NCBI GenBank assembly: GCA_028717525.1
Contig: JAQUNT010000010.1
Location: 1-14,667 of the forward strand
Length of the DNA stretch: 14,667 nucleotides
From: Elusimicrobiota bacterium
GTDB taxonomy: Bacteria > Elusimicrobiota > Elusimicrobia > UBA1565 > UBA9628
Direction: 5' to 3'
This document shows positions 1 to 7,561 of this stretch, piece after piece. Every line of letters starts with the position of its first letter. Position 1 is the first letter of the stretch. A program made the position numbers and the translations under genes. The notes beneath the pieces were generated by a model, which made no database searches, was not told the DNA's origin, and worked only from the letters and a program-made list of their open reading frames with translations.

Positions 1-17
1 CGACGCTCTTCCGATCT
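1..17 (+). other. Residual Illumina adapter sequence
   Basis: The first 17 bases, CGACGCTCTTCCGATCT, are identical to the 3' end of the standard Illumina TruSeq/universal adapter. A 17-base exact match at the very first base is very unlikely by chance. I read it as untrimmed adapter, so genomic sequence begins at about position 18 and this is a contig edge. Confidence 0.93.
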
Positions 18-19
18 CG

Positions 20-1579
20 ATCTTCAATGACGTCCTGATGGCGCGCGCGGGGTTCGACCCCGACGCCATCGGACCGACCGTCATCCGGGCCGCGGTCTCG
101 CGGCGGATGTTGAGCTGCGGCTGCGGCGACGAGCGCGCCTACCTCCTGAAGCTGCAGTCCGACCGCGGGGAGATGGAGGCTCTGGTCCTGGCCCTCACCG
201 TGCCGGAGACCTGGTTCTTCCGCGAGCGCGAAGCCTTCGTCTGGCTCAAGACCTACCTGGACTCCGAGTGGCTGCCCAAGCGCGGGGGGCAGGCCCTGCG
301 CATCCTGAGCCTGCCCTGCTGCACGGGGGAGGAGCCCTATTCCATCTCCATGACCCTGCTGGACATGGGCTGGCGCGTGGACCGCTTCGTCATCGACGCC
401 CTGGACATCAACCCGGAGTTCCTGGCGAAGGCGCGCCGGATGGAGTACGGGGAGAATTCGTTCCGGGGGGACTGCGCCGAGCTGCGCCGCAAGTACTTCG
501 TCGCCCGCGGCGAGCGCTGCGGCCTGCGCCCGGAGGTGGCGCAGCCGGTCCGCTTCGAGAGGGGGAACCTCCTCGAGGCCGACCCGCTCCTGCACCGGCC
601 CAAGTATCACGTCATCTTCTGCCGCAACCTCCTCATCTACATGCACGCGCAGGCGCGCCAGCGGGCCCTGGAGACTTTGGACCGCTGCCTGGAGCCCGAC
701 GGCCTGCTCTTCACCGGGCACGCGGAGGCCATCTCCTCGCCCAAGTACCGTCTGGTCGAGCATCCCCTGGCCTTCGCCTACCGCCGCGCACCGGCCGTAG
801 GGAAATCCGTCCGGCCGGCGCCGGCGGGACTTCCGATACCGCCGGCGCGTCCCCGCCCGCGCGCCGCCAAGCCCCTGCCGCCGGTGCCGGCGCGCCGCCA
901 GCCTCCGATCCGGGTCCCGGCCCCGGCCGCCGCCCGCTCGTCCGCCGGCTGCTGGGGCCGCATCGGCAGCGACGGCGACCGCTCCTGCCCCGAGCTCAAG
1001 AAGGCCCAGCACTGCCGCCACTGCGACGTCTTCGCCGCGGCGGCCAAGACGGTCTTCGACCAAGCGCCGCCGGCCGGCTACCGGGAGGAATTGGCCCGCG
1101 CCCTGGCCGAGCGGGAGGCTCCCCGCCCGGAGCGCGCCACCTCGATCCTGGTCTTCCGCGTCGGCGCCAGCTGGCTGGCCCTGCCCTCGCGGGGACTGCG
1201 GGGGGTCTACCTTCCCCAGCCGGTGCACGCCATCCCCCACCGCAAGGGCGTGCTCCAGGGCGTGGTCAACGTGGAGGGCGAGTTGCTGCTGCAGTTCGAC
1301 ATGGGGGGGCTGCTGGGCCTGCGCGGGGGCGCGTCCGCCCCGGCGCGGGTCTTCCCGCGCCTGCTGGTCCTGAGGCGCGACGGGCAGGACTGGGCCTTCG
1401 CGGTGGACGAGGTCCATAAGATCATGAGCCTGGACCGCGCGGCCCTGCGTCCGGCCGCGCCGCAGGCGGAGGCGGACGGCCGCGCCTACGCGGAGGGCTC
1501 CTTCGACTGCGACGGCCGGCCGGTCGCCCTGCTCGACGAGGAGCTGCTCGCCGGCGGCCTGCGCAGGTGCCAGAGATGA
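20..1579 (+). CDS. WspC-WspD fusion: CheR methyltransferase plus CheW adaptor (5'-partial)
   Basis: This is a receptor glutamate methyltransferase fused to a coupling domain. Residues are counted from the ATG at 38. The N-terminal CheR helical domain leads to VPETWFFR, and the SAM-binding core contains CTGEEPYS (about 95-102) and FCRNLLIYM. A Pro/Ala-rich linker covers about 250-310. It is followed by a cysteine cluster of the WspD kind (CWGRIG, then CX11C, CX8C, CX2C), and a CheW domain fills about 365-510. In Pseudomonas, WspC (CheR) and WspD (CheW) are separate proteins, so this is a fusion. The frame is open upstream of 38, and the codons at 20-37 read IFNDVL, which fits the family N-terminus. 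The ATG at 38 is therefore probably internal and the true start is lost at the contig edge. The stop overlaps the wspE start as ATGA. The linker hosts repeat copy A. Confidence 0.9.
   Translation: MFNDVLMARAGFDPDAIGPTVIRAAVSRRMLSCGCGDERAYLLKLQSDRGEMEALVLALTVPETWFFREREAFVWLKTYLDSEWLPKRGGQALRILSLPCCTGEEPYSISMTLLDMGWRVDRFVIDALDINPEFLAKARRMEYGENSFRGDCAELRRKYFVARGERCGLRPEVAQPVRFERGNLLEADPLLHRPKYHVIFCRNLLIYMHAQARQRALETLDRCLEPDGLLFTGHAEAISSPKYRLVEHPLAFAYRRAPAVGKSVRPAPAGLPIPPARPRPRAAKPLPPVPARRQPPIRVPAPAAARSSAGCWGRIGSDGDRSCPELKKAQHCRHCDVFAAAAKTVFDQAPPAGYREELARALAEREAPRPERATSILVFRVGASWLALPSRGLRGVYLPQPVHAIPHRKGVLQGVVNVEGELLLQFDMGGLLGLRGGASAPARVFPRLLVLRRDGQDWAFAVDEVHKIMSLDRAALRPAAPQAEADGRAYAEGSFDCDGRPVALLDEELLAGGLRRCQR
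787..848 (+). repeat. 62-bp double-hairpin repeat, copy A
   Basis: This segment is 84% identical (52/62) to the reverse complement of 2029-2090, and the similarity stops sharply at both ends. It folds as two tandem hairpins. Stem 1 pairs CCGGCCG (791-797) with CGGCCGG (812-818) around a 14-nt loop. Stem 2 pairs GCGCCGGCGG (818-827) with CCGCCGGCGC (839-848) around the loop GACTTCCGATA. It lies wholly inside the Pro/Ala linker of the WspCD fusion and adds no stop codon. It resembles REP/BIME-type palindromic elements in form, but I do not recognise a named family. Confidence 0.75.
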
Positions 1580-3879
1580 GCGACGCCTCGGACGGCTCCT
1601 TCATGTTCGACCTCTTCTGCGCCGAGGTGGAGACCCATGCCGCCACGCTGACGGACGGCCTGCTGGGCCTGGAGCGCGGCGGCGGCTCGGCGCAGGCCAT
1701 CGAGCCCCTCATGCGCGCGGCCCATTCCATCAAGGGGGCGGCGCGCATCATCGGCGTCGACGCCGCGGTGAAGGTGGCGCACGCCATGGAGGACTGCTTC
1801 GTGGCGGTGCAGGCCGGCAGGACCGCGCTGGGCCCCGCGGACGTGGACGTCCTGCTCTCGGGGGTGGACTGGCTCAAGAAGGTGCCGGCCGCTGCGGACC
1901 GGGCCACCTGCGCCCTGCCCGAGGCCGACGTCCGGCTGGCGGAGGAGACCACCGCCCGGATCCGTGCTTTGGGGACCGGAGCGCAGTCCGCCCCGGCTCC
2001 GGCGGTCCCCGTGCCTGCGCCGCCGCCTGCGCCTGCGGTATCGGAAGTTCCGCAGGTGCCGGCGGGACGGACTTCCTCACCGCCGGCGCGAGAGGAGGAC
2101 GCCCGCGCTCCGGCGACCGCGCGCCCTGGCGCGCAGGAGCCCCAGCGCATCGTGCGCGTCGACGCCGCCGGCCTGGAGCGCATCATGACTCTCTCCGGCG
2201 AGCTCTTCGTCCAGGCCGGGCGGCTCGAGGCGGTCTCCGCGGCCCTGGGCCGGATGCGGTCCGCCTCCGACCGGATGGGCGGGATGCTGGAGCGGGCTTT
2301 CCAGGCCGCGGAGGCTGGCGACGTGGCCCGCGCCGTGGAACTGGTCCTGCTGGGCAAGCAGCAGAACGAGCGCTGCGGCCGCGGCCTGGCCGCGTCCGAG
2401 GCGGACTTCGAGGCGGTGAGGCGGCGCATGCTGGGGACCTCGGAGCGGCTCTACCACGAGGTGCGCTCCAGCAAGATGCGGCCTTTCGCGGACTGCGCGC
2501 AGGGCTTCCCGCGCATGGTGCGCGACATCTCCAAGTCCGTGGGCAAGGTCGTGCGGCTCCAGCTGGCCGGGCTCAACACCGGCGTGGACCGCGACATCAT
2601 GGAGAAGCTGGAGTCCCCGCTGACGCACCTGCTGCGCAACGCCATCGACCACGGCATCGAGGCTCCGGAGCGCCGCATCAACGCCGGCAAGCCCATGGAG
2701 GGGGTCATCGTCATGGAGGCCTGGCATGCGGCCGGGATGCTGGTCATCTCCATCGCCGACGACGGAGCCGGGGTGGACTTCGCGCGCCTCAAGCGGACCA
2801 TCGTGGAGCGCAAGCTGACCACCGCCGAGCTGGTGGAACGGATGTCCGAGGCCGAGCTCCTGGACTTCATCCTCCTGCCCGGCTTCTCCACGCGCGATGC
2901 CGTCACCGAGCTTTCCGGGCGGGGGGTCGGTCTCGACATCGTGCAGAACATGCTCCAGGAGGTCGGGGGGACCCTGCGCATGGAGAGCAAGCCCGGCCGG
3001 GGGACGTCCTTCACCCTGCGCCTGCCGCTGACCCTCTCCGTCATGAAGGCGGTCATCGCCGAGATCTCCGGGCAGCCCTACGCCTTCCCCCTCAGCCGGA
3101 CCAGCCGCTGCCTGCGCGTCCCCCGGGACCAGGTCGTCTTGGAGGACGGTCTCCCCTGCCTGGAGACCGAGGAGGGCCGGGTCCGGCTCGTGCGCGCCGC
3201 GGAGGTCCTGGAACTGCCGGGCCCGGGCGCGGCGGACGGCGCGGTCTCGGCCGTGGTCATAGGGGACGGCGCCGGCCGCTGCGCGCTGGAGGTGGACCGC
3301 CTGCTGGGAGAGCGCCGCATCGCGGTGCGCCCCCTGGACTCCCGGCTGGGCAAGGTCCAGGACGTGAGCGCGGCCGCGGTCCTGGACGACGGCACGCCGG
3401 TCCTGATCCTGGACGCCGAGGACCTGCTGCGCTCGGCCGAGCTGGCGGGGACGAGGGACCGGACGGGAGACGACGGCGCCGGCCGCGCCGGCCCCCGGGC
3501 CGCGCGGCGCGTGCTGGTGGTCGACGATTCGCCCACGGTCCGGGAGGTGGAGCGGCAGATCCTGGAAAAGGCGGGCTACGAGGTCGACATGTCGATCAAC
3601 GGGATGGACGCCTGGAACGCGATCCAGTCGGCGCATTACGACGCGGTCATCAGCGACATCGACATGCCCCGGATGAACGGCCTGGAGCTGGTCCGGCGCA
3701 TCCGAGGCGACCAGCGCCGGCCGCGGCTGCCGGTCGTCATCGTCTCGTACAAGGACAGCCCCGGCGACCGGGAGCGCGGGCTGGAGGCGGGGGCCGACCT
3801 CTACTTGTCCAAGAGCAGCTTCCAGGACGACACTCTGCTGCGCGCGGTGCAGGAGTTCCTGGGCCAGGCGGCGGCATGA
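1576..3879 (+). CDS. wspE: WspE-type hybrid histidine kinase (HPt-CheA-CheW-REC)
   Basis: This is the central kinase of a Wsp-type chemosensory array. It autophosphorylates on the HPt histidine and passes phosphate to receiver domains. Counting from the ATG at 1576, the HPt domain covers 1-115 with H50 in AAHSIKG. A Pro/Ala linker follows at about 135-190. The ATPase has its N-box at N355 (LLRNAIDHG), DDGAG at 395-399 and GRGVG at 448-452. A CheW-like regulatory domain covers about 485-622. A C-terminal REC domain covers about 645-765, with phospho-acceptor D694 in ISDIDMP and K in LSKSSF. All catalytic motifs are intact. The length of 767 aa suits WspE. I chose the ATG at 1576 because it overlaps the previous stop as ATGA; an in-frame GTG at 1567 is the alternative. 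The linker holds repeat copy B in reverse orientation. Confidence 0.93.
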   Translation: MSDASDGSFMFDLFCAEVETHAATLTDGLLGLERGGGSAQAIEPLMRAAHSIKGAARIIGVDAAVKVAHAMEDCFVAVQAGRTALGPADVDVLLSGVDWLKKVPAAADRATCALPEADVRLAEETTARIRALGTGAQSAPAPAVPVPAPPPAPAVSEVPQVPAGRTSSPPAREEDARAPATARPGAQEPQRIVRVDAAGLERIMTLSGELFVQAGRLEAVSAALGRMRSASDRMGGMLERAFQAAEAGDVARAVELVLLGKQQNERCGRGLAASEADFEAVRRRMLGTSERLYHEVRSSKMRPFADCAQGFPRMVRDISKSVGKVVRLQLAGLNTGVDRDIMEKLESPLTHLLRNAIDHGIEAPERRINAGKPMEGVIVMEAWHAAGMLVISIADDGAGVDFARLKRTIVERKLTTAELVERMSEAELLDFILLPGFSTRDAVTELSGRGVGLDIVQNMLQEVGGTLRMESKPGRGTSFTLRLPLTLSVMKAVIAEISGQPYAFPLSRTSRCLRVPRDQVVLEDGLPCLETEEGRVRLVRAAEVLELPGPGAADGAVSAVVIGDGAGRCALEVDRLLGERRIAVRPLDSRLGKVQDVSAAAVLDDGTPVLILDAEDLLRSAELAGTRDRTGDDGAGRAGPRAARRVLVVDDSPTVREVERQILEKAGYEVDMSINGMDAWNAIQSAHYDAVISDIDMPRMNGLELVRRIRGDQRRPRLPVVIVSYKDSPGDRERGLEAGADLYLSKSSFQDDTLLRAVQEFLGQAAA
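2029..2090 (-). repeat. 62-bp double-hairpin repeat, copy B (inverted)
   Basis: The reverse complement aligns to 787-848 with 10 mismatches and no gaps. Both stems are preserved: CCGGCGG/CCGCCGG for stem 1, and CCTGCGG/CCGCAGG within stem 2. Stem differences between the copies are one C:G to G:C swap in stem 1, one G:C to T:A swap in stem 2, and one wobble-type change. The other differences lie in loops or at the edge. This copy falls in the disordered linker of WspE, between the HPt and the kinase core. Confidence 0.75.
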
Positions 3880-4892
3880 GGGTCGCCATCGTCAACGACC
3901 TGCAGATCGCGGTCGAGATCATCAAGCGCTGCCTCAAGCGCCGGCCGGAATACGAGCTGGCCTGGGTGGCTTACGACGGAGAGGAGGCGGTGCGCCGCTG
4001 CCGCGAGGACCGGCCCGACGCCATCCTGATGGACCTGGTCATGCCGGTGCTGGACGGAGTGGAAGCCACCCGGCGCATCATGCGCGAGTGCCCCTGCCCC
4101 ATCATCGTGGTCACCGCGGGCATGAGCGGGAAGATGTCCAAGGTCTACGAGGCCATGAGCTGCGGCGCCCTCGACGCGGTCGACACCCCGACGGCCGGCG
4201 ACGGAGGCGAGGCCTTGCTGGCCAAGATCGCGGTGGTGCGGCGGCTCATCGGGAGCCCGGGCGAGGCCCCCTCCCAGTTCGTCGTCCCGGGTCCCGCGGC
4301 CAAGGCGGTCGAGCTGCCCTTCCTGGCCACGCTCGGGACCTCGACCGGCGGGCCCCAGGTCCTGGCCGAGATCGTCTCGGCCTTGCCGGCCGACTTCGCG
4401 GGGGCCGTGGCCATCATCCAGCACGTGGACGAGAAGTTCGCCCAGGGCCTGGCCGCCTGGCTGGGCGAGAAGACCAAGCTGGGCGTGGGCCTGGCCGTGG
4501 AGGGCGAGGCGCCGCGGCCGGGACGCATCGCCATCGCCGCGACCAACAACCACCTGGTCATAGGACCGAACCGGACCTTCCACTACACCCCGGACCCGGT
4601 CAACTGCCCCTACCGGCCCTCGGTCGACGCCTTCTTCCTCAGCCTGGTCCAGAACTGGCCGGGCCGCGGCGCGGCGGCCCTGTTGACGGGCATGGGCAAG
4701 GACGGCGCCGCGGGCCTGCTGGCCCTGCGGCGCCGGGGCTGGCGGACCATCGCGCAGGACCAGAAGACCTCGCTGATCTACTCCATGCCCAAGGCCGCGG
4801 CCGAGCTGGACGCCGCCGACGAGATCCTGCCGGCGTCGCGGATCGCGGCCGCCATCGACGCGTCCTGCCGGAAGCGGCAGCAAGGAGCCTGA
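3876..4892 (+). CDS. wspF: WspF-type CheB receptor methylesterase/response regulator
   Basis: This protein demethylates the chemoreceptor and so counteracts the CheR half of the upstream fusion. In Pseudomonas, loss of WspF locks the pathway on. The REC domain (residues 1-120) begins RVAIVNDLQ, which is typical of WspF, and has phospho-acceptor D53 in LMDLVMP. The CheB esterase domain (about 150-335) has the Ser-His-Asp triad S156 (GTSTGGP), H183 (IQHVDEKF) and D276 (TGMGKDGAAG). The length of 338 aa is normal for the family. The ATG overlaps the wspE stop as ATGA, with AGG at 3866-3868 as a modest ribosome binding site. Nothing is missing, so it should be active. The call is firm as a CheB and strong as WspF because of the context and the IVND N-terminus. 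Confidence 0.94.
   Translation: MRVAIVNDLQIAVEIIKRCLKRRPEYELAWVAYDGEEAVRRCREDRPDAILMDLVMPVLDGVEATRRIMRECPCPIIVVTAGMSGKMSKVYEAMSCGALDAVDTPTAGDGGEALLAKIAVVRRLIGSPGEAPSQFVVPGPAAKAVELPFLATLGTSTGGPQVLAEIVSALPADFAGAVAIIQHVDEKFAQGLAAWLGEKTKLGVGLAVEGEAPRPGRIAIAATNNHLVIGPNRTFHYTPDPVNCPYRPSVDAFFLSLVQNWPGRGAAALLTGMGKDGAAGLLALRRRGWRTIAQDQKTSLIYSMPKAAAELDAADEILPASRIAAAIDASCRKRQQGA
4882..4887 (+). promoter_or_regulatory. Ribosome binding site for the REC-PP2C regulator
   Basis: AAGGAG ends 9 nt before the GTG at 4897 and overlaps the last codons of wspF. It fixes the GTG as the start codon, because there is no ATG nearby in frame. Confidence 0.8.
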
Positions 4893-4896
4893 ACCG

Positions 4897-6081
4897 GTGT
4901 CCAACCAAGAGCGAGCCGTGCTGGGCCGCGAGTATCCCGTCACCGTACTCCTCATCGACGACCAGATGATCGTGGGAGAGGCCGTGCGGCGCATGCTGGC
5001 CGGAGAGAAGGACATCCGCTTCCACTACTGCAGCGACCCCACCAAGGCCGTGGAGACCGCCGCGCAGGTCTGCCCCACGGTGATCCTGCAGGACCTGGTC
5101 ATGCCCCAGATGGACGGCCTGCTCCTGGTCAAGGTCCTGCGCGCCAACCCGGCCACCGCCGAGATCCCGCTCATCGTGCTGTCCTCCAAGGAGGAGCCGC
5201 GCATCAAGGCCGAGGCCTTCGGCCTGGGCGCCAACGACTACCTGGTCAAGCTGCCCGACAAGCTGGAGGTCGTCGCGCGCATCCGCCACCACTCCAAGGG
5301 CTACATCAGCCTGCTGGAGCGCAACGAGGCCTTCCGCGCCCTGGCCGCCAGCCAGAAGGTGCTGGCCGAGGACCTGGCCCGGGCCGCGGACTACGTCAAG
5401 TCGCTGCTGCCCGCGCCCCTGCGCGAGCCGCTGAAGACCTCCTGGGTCTACGTGCCCAGCATGGAGCTGGGCGGCGACGCCTTCGGCTACCACTGGCAGG
5501 ACGACAAGCACTTCGCGATGTACCTGCTCGACGTCTGCGGGCACGGGGTCGGCGCGGCCCTGATGTCCGTCTCGGTCATGAACATCCTGCGCGCCCACGC
5601 CCTGCCCGGGGTGGACTTCAACCGGCCGGAGCAGGTCATGGCCGCCCTCAACGAGGCGTTCCAGATGGAGCGCCACAACAACATGTTCTTCAGCATCTGG
5701 TACGGCATCTACAGCCTGGAGGACCGCAAGCTGGTCTGCGCCAGCGGGGGCCATCCGCCGGCGGTGCTGGTGGGCCAGGACTCGTCCGTCCGGCAGCTCG
5801 AAGCCCAGGGCACGGTCGTGGGGGCCTGGCCCAAGGCCAGCTACGACTGCCTGTCCGCCGACATCGCGCCGGGCAGCAAGCTCTACGTCTTCAGCGACGG
5901 GATCTTCGAGATCGAGCAGCCGGACGGGAAGTTCTGGCAGTACGAGGACTTCATCAAGCTGCTCGCCGCCGCGCCCGCCCCGGGCGAGGACGGCACGCAG
6001 CGCATCCTCAAGCAGGTCCGGCGCGTGCGCGGCAAGGACGTGTTCGACGACGACATCTCCCTCTTCGAGGTGGCGTTCTGA
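4897..6081 (+). CDS. Response regulator with WspR-like REC and PP2C (SpoIIE/RsbU-type) phosphatase output
   Basis: This is the predicted output protein of the Wsp operon. The receiver (residues 8-130) has DDQ near the N-terminus, phospho-acceptor D66 in LQDLVMP, and NDYLVKLPDK. These stretches resemble the WspR receiver closely. WspR then carries GGDEF; here a helical, probably coiled-coil linker (about 136-172) leads to a PP2C domain (about 173-393). Metal and catalytic motifs are intact: D194 in LGGDAFGY, D212 with GHG in DVCGHGVG, D334 in SDGIFE, and D384-D386 before the end. Such domains usually dephosphorylate Ser/Thr on anti-sigma antagonist (STAS) proteins. No STAS or anti-sigma gene lies in the window, so the substrate is unknown. 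It starts at GTG with a strong Shine-Dalgarno, 4 nt after wspF. Confidence 0.92.
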   Translation: MSNQERAVLGREYPVTVLLIDDQMIVGEAVRRMLAGEKDIRFHYCSDPTKAVETAAQVCPTVILQDLVMPQMDGLLLVKVLRANPATAEIPLIVLSSKEEPRIKAEAFGLGANDYLVKLPDKLEVVARIRHHSKGYISLLERNEAFRALAASQKVLAEDLARAADYVKSLLPAPLREPLKTSWVYVPSMELGGDAFGYHWQDDKHFAMYLLDVCGHGVGAALMSVSVMNILRAHALPGVDFNRPEQVMAALNEAFQMERHNNMFFSIWYGIYSLEDRKLVCASGGHPPAVLVGQDSSVRQLEAQGTVVGAWPKASYDCLSADIAPGSKLYVFSDGIFEIEQPDGKFWQYEDFIKLLAAAPAPGEDGTQRILKQVRRVRGKDVFDDDISLFEVAF

Positions 6082-6091
6082 GCGCTCCGGC

Positions 6092-7381
6092 GTGGTGACC
6101 GTCAGGCTCCCCCAAGACCGGAGGCTGCGCTGGGAGCTGGCCATCCTGGCCTGCATGTACGCGGGCTACATGGGGTTCATCCTCTGCCGCAGCGCGATCT
6201 TCGCGGCCAGCCCGGCCATGGTCGCGGACCCGGCCCTGGGCCTGAGCAAGACCATGTTCGGGGCCATCCTGGGCTGGGGCACCGCGGGCATGGTCGCGGG
6301 CAAGCTGCTCAACGGGGCCGTGGCCGACCGCCTGGGGGGCCGCCGGGTCTTCCTGCTGGCCCTGCTGATCACCGCGGCCAGCGCCTGCGCCTTGGGCGCC
6401 GCGAGCCGCTTCGCGGCCTTCGCCGCCCTGAACTTCACCATGCTCTTCGCCGCGGCCGCGGGCTGGCCGGCCATGGCCCAGCTCATCTCGGCCTGGTACC
6501 CGCCGCAGGAGTACGGCCGGGTCTGGGGCGTGGTCTCCACCAGCTCGCGGCTGAGCTCGGTGCTCTCCGCGCTCTTCCTGGGGGCCCTGCTCGCGCGCCT
6601 GGCCTGGCCGAGCCTGTTCTGGGCCGCGGGGGCCCTGACCGCGGCAGCTGCGGCCGTGCTCTGCGTCTTCCTCAAGGGGCGCCCGGCAGACGTCGGGCTG
6701 GCGGCGCCCGCAGCCTCCGGGGCGCGCCCGCCGGACTCGGCCGGGCTCGGGGCTGCGCTGCGGGGCTTCGCGGCCAGCGGCCGGTTCTGGCTGATCTGCG
6801 TGAGCATCATGTGCACCACGGTGCTCATGGAGGTGATCGGGTTCCTGCCCCTCTACCTGAAGGAGAACTTCGGGGTTTCCGCCTCCGCTGCGGCGACGGC
6901 GGCCGCGGTCTTTCCGGCGGGGTGCTTCGCGGCCCTCCTCTTGGGCGGCTTCGTCTACGACCGGGTCACGCGCCGGGGCCGGGTCTTCCTGCTGGGCGGG
7001 ATGCTGCTGCTGTCCTGCGCCAGCCTGGCGGCCCTGCTGGCCCTGACGCGCCTGCCGACCGGGAGCCCGGCCTCCTTCGCGGCCGCCGTGGCCATCCTCT
7101 TCGTCTACGGCCTGTCCGTGGCTCCGGCCTACTACCTGCCCATGAGCGTCTTCTCGGTCGAGTTCGGCGGCCGGCATTGCGGGGTGCTCATCGGGATCAT
7201 CGACGCGGTGGGCTACGGGGCGGCCATGCTCTACCAGTTCCTGGGCGGGGCGATCGTGGACCAGCCGGGCGGCTGGGACCGGATGCTGGTCCTGCTCCTG
7301 GCCGTGGCCGCGGCGGCCACGGCGTCCACCGCCTGGTTCGCCTATCAGGACAGCGCCGCGCAGGCGCGGGCCGGGCGCTAG
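6092..7381 (+). CDS. MFS transporter
   Basis: This is an integral membrane permease of about 12 predicted TM helices in 429 aa. The N-terminal half has MYAGYMGFILCRSAIF followed by a SPAM segment. This resembles the first helix of the organophosphate:phosphate antiporter (GlpT/UhpT-like) branch, but the substrate is not determinable. GAVADRLGGRR (helix 2-3 loop) is the MFS motif A, and a degenerate second copy, VYDRVTRRGR, lies in the C-terminal half. A cytoplasmic central loop separates the two six-helix halves. The gene begins 10 nt after the phosphatase stop, so it may be the last gene of the wsp transcript. The start is uncertain: GTG codons occur at 6092 and 6095, and no good Shine-Dalgarno is visible. 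Confidence 0.88.
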   Translation: MVTVRLPQDRRLRWELAILACMYAGYMGFILCRSAIFAASPAMVADPALGLSKTMFGAILGWGTAGMVAGKLLNGAVADRLGGRRVFLLALLITAASACALGAASRFAAFAALNFTMLFAAAAGWPAMAQLISAWYPPQEYGRVWGVVSTSSRLSSVLSALFLGALLARLAWPSLFWAAGALTAAAAAVLCVFLKGRPADVGLAAPAASGARPPDSAGLGAALRGFAASGRFWLICVSIMCTTVLMEVIGFLPLYLKENFGVSASAAATAAAVFPAGCFAALLLGGFVYDRVTRRGRVFLLGGMLLLSCASLAALLALTRLPTGSPASFAAAVAILFVYGLSVAPAYYLPMSVFSVEFGGRHCGVLIGIIDAVGYGAAMLYQFLGGAIVDQPGGWDRMLVLLLAVAAAATASTAWFAYQDSAAQARAGR

Positions 7382-7503
7382 ACCGGATCCCGCGCCCGCT
7401 CGTTGACCATCTTGTCCAGCGAGGCGGCCGCGGCGCCAGTCGCTGCCAGTCCTCCCGGGCCGACCGCGTCCTGCGGCGTCTGGCGGGGCTTGGGCATGGC
7501 CAT
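7378..7503 (-). CDS. Candidate small ORF, 41 aa, function unknown
   Basis: This ATG-initiated minus-strand ORF encodes a short Ala/Pro-rich peptide beginning MAMPKPRQTP and ending VNERARDPV. Its stop overlaps that of the MFS gene in a shared CTAG, a tail-to-tail arrangement. About 36 of 41 third codon positions are G or C, higher than the first and second positions, which is what coding DNA looks like here. A TATTAT (-10-like) sits at 7507-7502, but I see no -35 box or Shine-Dalgarno. I recognise no domain. It could equally be a chance ORF in the 180-bp gap. Confidence 0.3.
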   Translation of the reverse strand: MAMPKPRQTPQDAVGPGGLAATGAAAASLDKMVNERARDPV

Positions 7504-7524
7504 AATATGGCATCCGAGGCGCGA

Positions 7525-7553
7525 TTGACGGCGGACCCGCGGCGAGCTATACT
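7525..7553 (+). promoter_or_regulatory. Sigma70-like promoter, near-leaderless
   Basis: TTGACG (7525-7530), a 17-bp spacer and TATACT (7548-7553) form a near-consensus promoter. The -10 box ends 8 nt before the ATG at 7562. Transcription would start 1-2 nt before the start codon, leaving no room for a Shine-Dalgarno. Confidence 0.72.
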
Positions 7554-7561
7554 GTGGCGCG

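Noticed and set aside
2077..3636. Long minus-strand ORF (519 codons) antisense to wspE
   Set aside because: It runs opposite a well-conserved kinase, and the translation is low-complexity Arg/Gly/His-rich with no domain. Long antisense ORFs are expected in GC-rich coding DNA.
4639..6156. Long minus-strand ORF antisense to wspF and the PP2C regulator
   Set aside because: It overlaps two firm genes, has shadow composition and no recognisable motif.
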